Assembly: GCF_016909155.1 (NCBI RefSeq)
Contig: NZ_JAFBFG010000017.1
Location: 1-61,528, forward strand
Reading direction: 5' to 3'
DNA length: 61,528 nucleotides
DNA from: Chryseomicrobium aureum
GTDB lineage: Bacteria; Bacillota; Bacilli; Bacillales_A; Planococcaceae
Shown here piece after piece: positions 54,048 through 61,528 of this stretch (positions within the stretch are counted from its first letter, which is position 1; each line of letters starts with the position of its first letter). Made by a program: the position numbers and the translations under genes. Under the pieces are notes generated by a model that did not search any database, was not told where the DNA came from, and saw nothing but the letters and a program-made list of their open reading frames with translations.

Positions 54048-54537
54048 GGGTATCGTCTCCTTTAGAATCTTTAGAAATCAATTCGATAATTACAACTAAA
54101 CAATTAATTAATGAATAGAGAGCTCCTGCTGGAATAGCAGCATATGACAGGTTAACAGGTAAATCTAAAGCACCTGAGGTTTGACCGTGTAAAGATTGCA
54201 TAATTTCAATTCCATATTTGAGTAATAAAAACATATAGATAATATTTAATATGATAATAATGGTATTAAGAATTAGTTTTATTCCTTTGGGAACAATATG
54301 TAAAACCGTCTCAACTGAAATCAATAATCCTTTTCTTAAAGCTATAGCGGTGCCTAGTAAGACTATCCATACCATTAAGCTCCTAATTATTTCTTCAGAC
54401 CACGTTAATGGTGAATTTAAGATATATCTAGCAAAGACTTGATATAGTGTAAGCAATGCTACAACACCAAATAATACTGCTAAAAAGTTAAATATTATTT
54501 GATTTATTTTGTCTGTGACTCTCACGAAATTTTTCAT
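54025..54537 (-). CDS. dctQ: TRAP transporter small permease DctQ
   Basis: 170 aa with four membrane helices; WSEEIIRSLMVWIVLLGTAIA (key SEEIIR and VWIVLLG) is the family signature. Scaffolds DctM. RBS AGGGGG lies before ATG 54537. Confidence 0.92.
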   Translation of the reverse strand: MKNFVRVTDKINQIIFNFLAVLFGVVALLTLYQVFARYILNSPLTWSEEIIRSLMVWIVLLGTAIALRKGLLISVETVLHIVPKGIKLILNTIIIILNIIYMFLLLKYGIEIMQSLHGQTSGALDLPVNLSYAAIPAGALYSLINCLVVIIELISKDSKGDDTHDRPIIS

Positions 54538-54561
54538 TCCCGTTCCCCCTCGTAAAACTTT

Positions 54562-54630
54562 TTATCTTATGCGAAGGCTATAGGTAATATATAGCCTTCG
54601 CATAAGATAATGAAGGGGCAAGCCCCTTTT
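54562..54630 (-). promoter_or_regulatory. Double hairpin between dctP and dctQ
   Basis: A perfect 21-bp stem (54562-54582 with 54590-54610, 7-nt loop) next to a GC-rich hairpin AAGGGGC-TT-GCCCCTT (54613-54630). Likely a processing, stabilising or partial-termination element raising DctP over the membrane subunits. Confidence 0.8.
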
Positions 54631-54639
54631 ATTATCTTA

Positions 54640-55680
54640 TTATTTTGCATTTCTAATAGTTTCATAAATATCAGTAATCTCAGGGAAATTTTCTTCAACA
54701 AAACCTTCTAGTTTTGCTTGGAAAGCACTAATGTCTGGTTCAATTAAAGTCATTCCTGCATCTTGCAGGTTCTGTAAATATTCAGTATCTCCTTGAGTCA
54801 CCTCATCATAAGCAAATTTCTTTGCTTCTCCAGAGGCAGCTGTTAATAATACCTCTTGTAGATCGGGACTTAAAGAATCGAACTTTTCTTGACTAATTGC
54901 TACCGCAATCGGTTCACGGACATGTTCTGTTTTAACTAGATAGTCCACTACCTCATTAAATTTAGAGTTGTAAATCAAAGAAAGTGGATTTTCTTGACCA
55001 TCAATTACCCCTTGTTGAAGTGAAGTGAAAACTTCGCCGAATGCCATAGGAGTAGGAGCTGCTCCCAGTTGCTCAAATGATTTTACAAATACAGGACTAT
55101 CAGGCACACGAATCTTTAAGCCAGCCATGTCTTCAGGAGTATGCACTTCCTTGTCAACGGTTAACCAACGCGCTCCTCGTGTCCAATAAGAGATTACTTT
55201 ATATCCTGATTCTTCAGCAATTTTATCTGAAATTTCTTGTCCTACTTCACCATCATAGACTTTATCGAAATGCTCTTGTGTATCAAATAAGAATGGAACT
55301 GTAAAGATATTTGCCGTATCAGAAGCTCCCGAAAGTACACCTGCTCCACCTGCCCAGATATCTGCTGTGCCAATTTTAAGTCCCTCTAATAAATCTTTGT
55401 CTGCCCCTAGAGCACTGTCACCATATATTTCGATTTTCAATTTACCGTCTGATAATTCTTCTACCTCTTCAGCAAATTTTTCAGCAGATTGTGCATGAAT
55501 TTCTGAATTTGGCCAAACATGGCCCAATTTTAATACTACTGCTTCCTCATTGGTATCATTAGATTGACCATCGTTTCCTTGATTATTAGTTGACTGGTTG
55601 GACGTTTCATTAGATGAACATCCTACAGCAAAGACAACTATTCCCACCAAACAAAGAAATAAAAATAATACTTTTTTCAA
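54640..55680 (-). CDS. dctP: TRAP transporter substrate-binding lipoprotein DctP
   Basis: 346 aa. Signal peptide with lipobox FAVGC, then an acidic Asn/Gln-rich linker and the DctP fold: LKLGHVWPNSEIHAQSAEKF, GLKIRVPDSPVFVKSFEQLG (carboxylate-binding Arg), and GVIDGQENPLSLIYNSKF. Captures an organic acid outside the membrane. TTG 55680 (KKVLFLF after it) has AAGGGG 9 nt upstream; GTG 55689 is an alternative. Confidence 0.92.
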   Translation of the reverse strand: MKKVLFLFLCLVGIVVFAVGCSSNETSNQSTNNQGNDGQSNDTNEEAVVLKLGHVWPNSEIHAQSAEKFAEEVEELSDGKLKIEIYGDSALGADKDLLEGLKIGTADIWAGGAGVLSGASDTANIFTVPFLFDTQEHFDKVYDGEVGQEISDKIAEESGYKVISYWTRGARWLTVDKEVHTPEDMAGLKIRVPDSPVFVKSFEQLGAAPTPMAFGEVFTSLQQGVIDGQENPLSLIYNSKFNEVVDYLVKTEHVREPIAVAISQEKFDSLSPDLQEVLLTAASGEAKKFAYDEVTQGDTEYLQNLQDAGMTLIEPDISAFQAKLEGFVEENFPEITDIYETIRNAK

Positions 55681-55728
55681 TTTCTCCACCCCTTATTAAT
55701 TTTTATTTAAAAGGAAATTTCTTACCTT

Positions 55729-57222
55729 TTAAAACTGAACATAAACTGCCTTTAATTCTGTGAAAAATTCCAAATTAGAATATCCTATTGAAAATGCTCC
55801 AAATCCAGAATTTTTAGCTCCACCGAACGGTACATGGGCTGCACTTGCAGTGCCATGATTGATATGGACCATACCGACTTCTAATCCTTCTGCATATTCG
55901 CATGCAATAGATAAGTTACTTGAAAATACGGATGATGCTAATCCATATTCACTGTCGTTCGCTATTTCTAAAGCATCTGAAATTGTAGGAACTTCAATTA
56001 TTGAAAGAACAGGTCCAAATATTTCTTCTCTTGCTATTCTCATATCGGAAGTCACTTGATCAAATACAGCTGGGTTCATGTACGGTCCCTCAGAATAGAA
56101 ACCATCTGATAAGACCTCACCTCCGTATAACAATCTAGCTCCTTCTTTTTTACCAATCTCAATATACTTTTGAATACTTTCTAAGTGTTCAACATTTACT
56201 AGAGGACCCATTGTGGCTGTCTCATCCCACGCAGGACCTACTTTAATTTTTTTCATCTCTCGAATTATTTCTTCAACTAATTGTTCTTTAATGTTCTCTA
56301 AAACAATTACTCTACTTATTGAAGTACATCGCTGTCCGCTAGTATTAAAAGCAGCACTCACTATCTGATTTGCAATATTTGAGACGTTGTCTGCCTCAAG
56401 CACTATTGCAGGGTTTTTACCACCTAACTCTAACTGTGTTTTTATAAGTCGTTTAGCTGCAACGACATTTATATGTTGGCCCATTTCGGTGGAACCTGTG
56501 AAACTGATGCCCTTAACCAATTTATGATTTATTAGCGGTTCTCCGACCTGACTCCCTGATCCAATAACCATATTAACTACACCATCGGGTAGCCCAGCTT
56601 GTTTTAATAAATCCATGATTTTTACCGAAGTCCATGGAGTTATAGAAGCTGGTTTATAAACAACCGTGCATCCATATGCTAGTGCTGGTGCAATTTTTCT
56701 AATAGGAGTAACTGCAGGGAAATTCCAAGGTGCAATTGCTGCTATTACGCCAATTGGTTTTCTTATTGTTGAGGTCCACATCTTACTTTTCTCACTCGGT
56801 AGTGTCAGACCTTGAGCACGGAGGGCTTCTCCTGCACAGAAGCGTACCTCTTTTACAGCACGATATATCTCACCCTTTGACTCATTTAAAATTTTCCCTT
56901 GTTCTGCTGAGAGCATAAACGAAAGTTCTTCAACATTTTTTTCCAATAGATTCGCAAATTTATATAGAATTTCTGATCTAGTGGATGCCTCAGTCTTTGA
57001 CCAAGTATTAAAAGCTTTTTGCGCACTCAATACTGCATTTTCTACATCTGCTTCATTTGATTTCGGAAAATTACCTAGAAGTAATTCTTGGTTGGCTACT
57101 GCGAAAATGGGATATGTTTCTTTACTTAATGAATTTGACCATTGTCCATTGATAAAGTTTCCATAGTTTTCACCTGCGTGATTTTTTAACCAAGCAAGCA
57201 TTTTGGATTCATTCTTAGTCAC
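55729..57222 (-). CDS. NAD(P)-dependent aldehyde dehydrogenase
   Basis: 497 aa. Seen: PWNFPAVTPIRKIAPAL, GSTEMGQ, catalytic Glu in LELGGKNPAIV, catalytic Cys in NTSGQRCTS, and EEIFGPVLSI. By eye it resembles 2-oxoglutarate-semialdehyde (KGSADH, YcbD) and succinate-semialdehyde dehydrogenases; substrate unproven. GTG 57222 follows AAGGAGG. It lies 29 nt downstream of the alcohol dehydrogenase gene, and the pair probably oxidises one alcohol/aldehyde. Confidence 0.9.
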   Translation of the reverse strand: MTKNESKMLAWLKNHAGENYGNFINGQWSNSLSKETYPIFAVANQELLLGNFPKSNEADVENAVLSAQKAFNTWSKTEASTRSEILYKFANLLEKNVEELSFMLSAEQGKILNESKGEIYRAVKEVRFCAGEALRAQGLTLPSEKSKMWTSTIRKPIGVIAAIAPWNFPAVTPIRKIAPALAYGCTVVYKPASITPWTSVKIMDLLKQAGLPDGVVNMVIGSGSQVGEPLINHKLVKGISFTGSTEMGQHINVVAAKRLIKTQLELGGKNPAIVLEADNVSNIANQIVSAAFNTSGQRCTSISRVIVLENIKEQLVEEIIREMKKIKVGPAWDETATMGPLVNVEHLESIQKYIEIGKKEGARLLYGGEVLSDGFYSEGPYMNPAVFDQVTSDMRIAREEIFGPVLSIIEVPTISDALEIANDSEYGLASSVFSSNLSIACEYAEGLEVGMVHINHGTASAAHVPFGGAKNSGFGAFSIGYSNLEFFTELKAVYVQF

Positions 57223-57242
57223 ATTATTTCCTCCTTATATGT

Positions 57243-57256
57243 TTAAAGCGCTTACA
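57243..57256 (+). promoter_or_regulatory. Candidate cre (CcpA) site
   Basis: TTAAAGCGCTTACA differs at one position from the cre consensus TGWAAGCGYTWNCW. It spans the stop codon of the alcohol dehydrogenase gene, inside the operon, where CcpA could act as a roadblock. Confidence 0.5.
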
Positions 57257-58412
57257 ACACTTCACGACATAGATTTTTTAAATCTTCAATAGTCGGCTTC
57301 ACCGGATTTATTGGAACATTCCCAGATTCCATAGCTTCCTGAGCAATCATTTCAAGATGCTTTTCCTCAACTCCATAATCCGAAAGCTTATAATGAATAC
57401 CAATATCTTCATTGAGCCTTCTTATGACTTTTACAGAACGCTCGGCTGCGTCTCTCTTAGATAGACCGTCTAAGTTCTCTCCGAATATCTTTGCAACTTC
57501 AATAAATTTATCAATATTACCAACAAGATTAAATTTCATAACACTCGGCAATAACATGGCGTTAACAACTCCATGAGGAATTTTGAAATGAGCTCCTAAT
57601 GGAATTGCTAAAGCATGGGCAAGGCCGAGTCTGGTGGAATTAAAAGCCATTGCTGCGATCGTACTCGCCATCAACATGTCGGCTCTCGCGTCTATGTTTT
57701 CACCTTGTTTAACAGCTATCACCAAACTTCTAGATATCAGTTTCATTGATTGAATTGATAGAGCTTCAGAAATTGGCTGGGTAGCCTTATTAACATAAGA
57801 CTCTAGAGCATGTGTTAATGCATCCATACCTGTTGCTGCTGTAATATGAGGAGGTAAAGAAATAGTAAGGTTAGGGTCGCATACAGCCAATGTAGGACAA
57901 ATATACATACTCCCAATACTTAATTTTGCTTTTGCTTGCTTATCTGATAAAACAGCAAATCTTGTTATTTCACTACCTGTGCCTGCAGTGGTTGGGACTG
58001 CAATTACAGGTGCACCTGAACTATTTACTTTATCCATACCGATATAATCGCGGATATTACCTGGATGAGTAATCATAAGTCCTATTGCTTTTGCAGTATC
58101 TAAGGCACTTCCTCCCCCGACGCCAATTACAAGGTCACAACTATTTTCTTTTGCCATCTTAATCCCTAAATCTACGGATTCAATACTTGCTTCAGTTCCA
58201 ACATCTGTGAACACAGTAAATGGAAAATTGGAATTCTTAATAGGATTTATTACCTGGTCTACGATACCCGCTTGCAACACACCGGGATCTCCAACAATCA
58301 ATACATTTGTACCACCCAATTCATTAAGGAACTTTGGAAGGTTTTCAATTGCCCCTATTCCAAATTCAATTTTTGTTGGAGTTTCGTACCTAAATTTATT
58401 ACTCACTAACAT
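57252..58412 (-). CDS. Iron-containing alcohol dehydrogenase
   Basis: 386 aa, group III. NAD site GVGGGSALDTAKAIG; metal ligands in ATGMDALTHALES (Asp, His), GLAHALAIPLGAHFKIPHG (His, His). RYETPTKIEFG is the usual start. Substrate unknown; 4-hydroxybutyrate, glycolaldehyde or lactaldehyde types share the fold. AAAGGAGG precedes ATG 58412; overlaps the next gene by 14 nt. Confidence 0.92.
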   Translation of the reverse strand: MLVSNKFRYETPTKIEFGIGAIENLPKFLNELGGTNVLIVGDPGVLQAGIVDQVINPIKNSNFPFTVFTDVGTEASIESVDLGIKMAKENSCDLVIGVGGGSALDTAKAIGLMITHPGNIRDYIGMDKVNSSGAPVIAVPTTAGTGSEITRFAVLSDKQAKAKLSIGSMYICPTLAVCDPNLTISLPPHITAATGMDALTHALESYVNKATQPISEALSIQSMKLISRSLVIAVKQGENIDARADMLMASTIAAMAFNSTRLGLAHALAIPLGAHFKIPHGVVNAMLLPSVMKFNLVGNIDKFIEVAKIFGENLDGLSKRDAAERSVKVIRRLNEDIGIHYKLSDYGVEEKHLEMIAQEAMESGNVPINPVKPTIEDLKNLCREVL

Positions 58413-59493
58413 GCAAATCAACCTCCTTTGAATTTAAAAGTGCAGTATATAAATCTAAATCATAGCGTTGCCCAAGCTTATACAAATCTTTTACTACATT
58501 TATAGGAAGTTCGATACCGTTTTCTTTCCTATCAAGAGCACGTTTGAACTCAATTTCCCCGGGAATCATTATCTCCTCTACTCCTGGGGCTGTAGGCTCT
58601 CCTTTAAGTTCACTTATGTAAGTATCCATACGAGTTTTAAAACTATCAATAGGCATAAATTTATTAATATCAATTACTAAAAAAAAGTGCCCAACATTCT
58701 GTGGCTCTTCCCAATTTTCGTACATGTTGTTAACATACTTACCAAATCCTGCACCTGTTAGAACTCCAGATAAAATATCAATAAACATTGAGATCGCATA
58801 TCCTTTTGGACCACCAACGGGTAAAACTGCCCCTTCTAATGCTAAATTTGCATCTGTAGTTGGATTTCCATATTTATCGATAGCCCAGCCTGGAGGAATA
58901 TCTTCCCCTTTTTGTGCAGCAACAATAATTTTCCCCCGCGCTACTACACTAGTAGCCATATCTAACAAAAAGGGCAATTGAGTGCCTGCAGGAACACCGA
59001 TTGCTAAAGGGTTAGTTCCAATGAATGGCCGTATACCGCCACTTGGTGGCATTGTTTGTGAAGCATTAGATAAAACCAATAAAATCATATCTTGTTCGAT
59101 AGCTTTTAATGCATAAAAAGCACCTGTACCAAAATGGTTTGACCCTTTTACTCCAGCAATTGCAACACCTCTTTTACGAGCTTTATCTATTGCTCGGTTT
59201 AGAGCTTGTGTTCCAATATAGGCACCAAAATTATTATTTCCATCAATTAATAACGTAGCGTCGTCTTCCTGTATAACCTCAACTTCTTTAGTGTGATTTA
59301 TCATTTGAGACTCTACTCTTTGATGGTAGATTAAAGTTCTTACGACTCCATGAGATTCAATCCCTCTTAGATCAGCTTGCACTAAAGAATCTGAGACGAT
59401 TCTAGAGATTTCTGGATTTACACCAGTTCTAATAAAGAGCATCTCACAAAAATTCTGGAGCTTTTCCCAATCAAACCTTAGCGGTGATTCCAT
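58399..59493 (-). CDS. Ldh2-family malate/lactate/ureidoglycolate-type dehydrogenase
   Basis: 364 aa, the non-Rossmann Ldh2/YlbC/YbiC fold. Seen: ADLRGIESHGVVRTLIY (catalytic His region), GVKGSNHFGTGAFYALK, GTNPLAIGVPAG, DMATSVVARGKI, and GGPKGYAISMFIDILSG. Oxidises 2-hydroxy-acids to 2-oxo-acids with NAD(P). In context it probably oxidises the imported hydroxy-acid. Confidence 0.92.
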   Translation of the reverse strand: MESPLRFDWEKLQNFCEMLFIRTGVNPEISRIVSDSLVQADLRGIESHGVVRTLIYHQRVESQMINHTKEVEVIQEDDATLLIDGNNNFGAYIGTQALNRAIDKARKRGVAIAGVKGSNHFGTGAFYALKAIEQDMILLVLSNASQTMPPSGGIRPFIGTNPLAIGVPAGTQLPFLLDMATSVVARGKIIVAAQKGEDIPPGWAIDKYGNPTTDANLALEGAVLPVGGPKGYAISMFIDILSGVLTGAGFGKYVNNMYENWEEPQNVGHFFLVIDINKFMPIDSFKTRMDTYISELKGEPTAPGVEEIMIPGEIEFKRALDRKENGIELPINVVKDLYKLGQRYDLDLYTALLNSKEVDLHVSE

Positions 59494-60167
59494 CAGAATT
59501 CACAGCCTTTCTCTTCTAATGTTTTGTCAATCCAACTTCTATCGATAGTGCCTTCCTCGATACTTTTGATAATTTCTACTTCCAATGCTGCTTGTTTATT
59601 TGCCTTCTCCAATACTTCTTCAACAAGCTGATTAGGTATAGTTACTATCCCGTCTTCGTCACCTACAACTAAATCTCCAGGATTAACTACCATTCCATCT
59701 AATTGAATTGGTACATTTATTTCTCCTGGTCCATCTTTATAAGGCCCCCTATGAGTTACACCGCAAGCATAGATTGGAAAACTACTTTGTGAAAATGCAT
59801 TTACATCTCTAATGGCACCGTTGATAACTACACCGGTGATTCCTTTTTTCAAAGCGAGACGCAACATAATTTCACCAAACACTGCATTTGTCTTATCTCC
59901 TCCTGCATCTACTACCAATACATCTCCGGGTTCGGCCATATCCAATGCTTTATGAATCATTAAGTTATCACCAGGTCTGGTGCGGACAGTAATAGCCACC
60001 CCTAATAATTTCCCCTCTTTATGATAAGGGCGTAGTTTACTCCCTCCAGCAAACAGACGATTTAAGTTGTCACTTATATGTGGAGTTACCACATCTTTGT
60101 AAGCCCTTACAATATTTTTATCGATGTTAGATTTACGTTCCAATACTCTAAATCCTAAATTACTCAT
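59493..60167 (-). CDS. RraA-family aldolase/oxaloacetate decarboxylase
   Basis: 224 aa. Seen: GDVLVVDAGGDKTNAVFGE, GVVINGAIRDVN (conserved Arg-Asp), GVTHRGPYKDGPGEINVPI, and VVGDEDGIVTIP. These fit the 4-hydroxy-4-methyl-2-oxoglutarate / 4-carboxy-4-hydroxy-2-oxoadipate aldolase branch, a divalent-metal lyase releasing pyruvate, not the RNase E regulator of E. coli. It overlaps the LacI gene by 8 nt, so both are on one message. Confidence 0.9.
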   Translation of the reverse strand: MSNLGFRVLERKSNIDKNIVRAYKDVVTPHISDNLNRLFAGGSKLRPYHKEGKLLGVAITVRTRPGDNLMIHKALDMAEPGDVLVVDAGGDKTNAVFGEIMLRLALKKGITGVVINGAIRDVNAFSQSSFPIYACGVTHRGPYKDGPGEINVPIQLDGMVVNPGDLVVGDEDGIVTIPNQLVEEVLEKANKQAALEVEIIKSIEEGTIDRSWIDKTLEEKGCEF

Positions 60168-61188
60168 TTAATTGACTCCTTTGTATACTTGATTGTCTTA
60201 CTATTAAATTTGGCAATAATGAAATTTGTTCAGTAGGAATTTTTTGTTCCTTATTATTAATGAGCTCAATAACTTTTTTGGCAGCAAGTTCCCCCATTTT
60301 ATATGCAGGTTGATAAACAGTCGTTAAGGGAGGATTTAAATGCATAGACCATACAGTTTCATCGTAACCAATTAAAGCTATGTCTTGTGGAACTTTAAGG
60401 CCTAGTTCTCTAATAGCCTCCATAACGTAAAGAGTTAAAATATTGTTTGTAGAAAATATCGCTTCTACTTTCTGATGTGAATTTAGTAAATTTTTTACTT
60501 CTTTTTTTACAATCTCTTTATTTTCACCCACAATTTTTATTAATTCTTCTTTAACTACCAACGAATTATCTTGTAAAGCTTGTCTATAACCTTCTAACCT
60601 CTCCTCTCTTGGACTGACGCCTTCAGTAGGATAAATAAATATAGCGATTTCTCTTAATCCATTATCAATAAAATGTTGTACAGCTATTTTTGCTCCTTCA
60701 ATATTATCCATAAAAACACCATTAACTTCGGTATTAGGAATTTTTCTGTTGATTGTTACAAATGGGAAATTTTTTTCAGTAAAATCTTTATAAATGTCTT
60801 CGTTGCCAAGTGTTGTATTGATGATAATTCCTTCTACTTGTTTTAATTGAAAAGATTTAATATGATCTCTTTCTACACTTGGGTTTTCATTGGAGTTACA
60901 AATCATTAAATTGAATCCGCTACTTCTACATTCATCTTCTACTCCTTCTAGTACGCTTGCCCAAAAGGGATTTTTTAAATTCGATAGGACTATACCAATA
61001 ATATTTGTTTTATTAGACTTTAATCCTTTCGCAAGTGCATTTGGTTGAAAATCCATTTCTTCAATTACTTTCAAAACTTTATCAATAGTTTTTTGGGTGT
61101 TTTGTTCATAGTTACCATTTAGTATTCTAGAAACAGTAGACTTTGAAACCCCGGCCTTTTTTGCTACATCTGCAATAGTAATCTTCAT
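60160..61188 (-). CDS. LacI-family transcriptional regulator
   Basis: 342 aa. The N-terminal HTH is textbook: ITIADVAKKAGVSKSTVSRI then LNGNYEQ and a hinge NALAKGLKS. The periplasmic-binding-like effector domain follows (IIGIVLSNLKNPFW, PTEGVSPREERLEGYRQAL, IALIGYDETVW). First gene of the catabolic operon and adjacent to its own palindromic operator, so it is most likely an autoregulated repressor relieved by the substrate. Confidence 0.95.
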   Translation of the reverse strand: MKITIADVAKKAGVSKSTVSRILNGNYEQNTQKTIDKVLKVIEEMDFQPNALAKGLKSNKTNIIGIVLSNLKNPFWASVLEGVEDECRSSGFNLMICNSNENPSVERDHIKSFQLKQVEGIIINTTLGNEDIYKDFTEKNFPFVTINRKIPNTEVNGVFMDNIEGAKIAVQHFIDNGLREIAIFIYPTEGVSPREERLEGYRQALQDNSLVVKEELIKIVGENKEIVKKEVKNLLNSHQKVEAIFSTNNILTLYVMEAIRELGLKVPQDIALIGYDETVWSMHLNPPLTTVYQPAYKMGELAAKKVIELINNKEQKIPTEQISLLPNLIVRQSSIQRSQLNE

Positions 61189-61230
61189 TGGATTACCTCA
61201 TCTCAAAAAAATATTTAATATTCTTATTAG

Positions 61231-61268
61231 GAAACCGTTTTAGGAAACCGGTTTCCTAAAACGGTTTC
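61231..61268. promoter_or_regulatory. 38-bp perfect palindrome, LacI-type operator
   Basis: The centre is GAAACC|GGTTTC (61244-61255). Arms extend symmetrically to 61231 and 61268, each ending in a further GAAACCG half-site. It begins 9 nt downstream of the -10, so a bound repressor would block initiation. Confidence 0.88.
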
Positions 61269-61276
61269 TAAAAAGG

Positions 61277-61305
61277 ATAATATCAGAAAATAAAAATTAA
61301 TACAA
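61277..61305 (-). promoter_or_regulatory. Promoter of the catabolic operon
   Basis: Minus strand: TTGTAT (61305-61300), 17-nt spacer, TATTAT (61282-61277). Confidence 0.75.
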
Positions 61306-61404
61306 CAATAATCTAACGATTCATAAAATTATTTATTTATTATGCAGGTAATAATGGGCCTATATGTGGTAATTGGGTGAGGTTTCTAAAACAAGCACAA
61401 AAAA

Positions 61405-61427
61405 AGCCATCCCTCTCGGGATGACTT
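61405..61427 (-). terminator. rRNA operon terminator
   Basis: Minus strand: AGTCATCCC-GAGA-GGGATGGCT then TTTTTTTTG, just after 5S. Confidence 0.9.
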
Positions 61428-61435
61428 CTTGGATT

Positions 61436-61528
61436 GCCCAGCGACGTCCTACTCTCACAGGGGGAGACCCCCAACTACCATCGGCGCTGAAGAGCTTAAC
61501 TTCCGTGTTCGGTATGGGAACGGGTGTG
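61436..61528 (-). rRNA. rrf: 5S rRNA, 3' part
   Basis: The reverse complement has CACACCCGTTCCCATACCGA, ACACGGAAGTTAAGC and GAGAGTAGGACG, all standard Gram-positive 5S. About 93 nt are present; the 5' end lies beyond the window. This operon ends just upstream of the island. Confidence 0.96.

Noticed and set aside
50600-59493. Sulfolactate or dihydroxypropanesulfonate degradation
   Set aside because: Ldh2, D-2-hydroxyacid dehydrogenase and TRAP genes occur together in those pathways, but no sulfolyase (SuyAB) or other C-S lyase is present here.
59493-60167. RraA protein as regulator of RNase E activity
   Set aside because: Bacilli rely on RNase Y, and the gene is embedded in a catabolic operon with the aldolase-type motif RGPYKDGPGE.

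Overview
The window looks like the replication-origin-proximal region of a low-GC Gram-positive in the order Bacillales. It lies between two rRNA operons: the 5' end of a 16S gene is at the left edge and the 3' part of a 5S gene at the right edge, both on the minus strand. Read on that strand (right to left), the order yaaO-tmk-darA-holB-ricT-yabA-trmN6-yazA-rsmI / abrB / metG-tatD-yabE-rnmV-rsmA-veg-ispE-purR-ridA-spoVG-glmU-prs-ctc-pth-fin-mfd-yabM-yabN-rqcP-divIC-yabR-tRNAs-tilS-hpt-ftsH-coaX-hslO-yacD-cysK-pabBAC-folPBK-yazB-dusB-lysS-rrn matches, from memory, the Bacillus subtilis interval from rrnA to rrnJ. Protein content points to the Planococcaceae, possibly a Planococcus- or Chryseomicrobium-like genus; this placement is inference.

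The main difference from B. subtilis is the sporulation genes. yabG, sspF, csfB, yabS and yabT are gone. spoVT, yabP/yabQ and spoIIE survive only as small broken remnants at their ancestral positions. Fin (anti-sigma-F factor) and SpoVG are intact, and abrB still has a tandem pair of Spo0A boxes next to its promoter. The region reads as a lineage that lost sporulation recently enough for gene fossils to be legible.

0-9 kb: rrn leader with tandem promoters, lysS, dusB, the folate/pABA operon and cysK. 9-16 kb: yacD, hslO, coaX, ftsH, hpt, tilS, spoIIE remnant. 16-17 kb: tRNA-Met and tRNA-Glu on the plus strand, then a repeat element. 17-30 kb: yabR, divIC, yabP/Q remnant, rqcP, yabN, yabM, spoVT remnant, mfd, fin, pth, ctc, prs, glmU, second repeat. 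30-44 kb: spoVG, ridA, purR, ispE, veg, rsmA, rnmV, yabE, tatD, metG, abrB (plus strand), rsmI to holB, third repeat, darA. 44-49 kb: tmk, yaaO, a MarR regulator facing a dead SDR gene, and a GlnQPH-type amino-acid ABC transporter. 49.3-50.5 kb: debris made of a fourth repeat, an IS66-type tnpA remnant and a tyrosine-recombinase remnant.

50.6-61.2 kb: a visibly more AT-rich, self-contained ten-gene operon (LacI regulator, RraA-type aldolase, Ldh2-type dehydrogenase, Fe-alcohol dehydrogenase, aldehyde dehydrogenase, TRAP transporter DctPQM, glycerate kinase, D-2-hydroxyacid dehydrogenase). One promoter with a 38-bp perfect palindromic operator precedes it. It probably imports an unidentified hydroxy-acid and feeds it toward pyruvate and 2-phosphoglycerate.

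The most novel signal is a dispersed ~140-bp repeat present four times. Its long imperfect hairpin is kept by compensating changes. Three copies begin exactly 5 nt after the seven-T tract of a Rho-independent terminator, and two are followed by a degenerate 21-bp tandem array.
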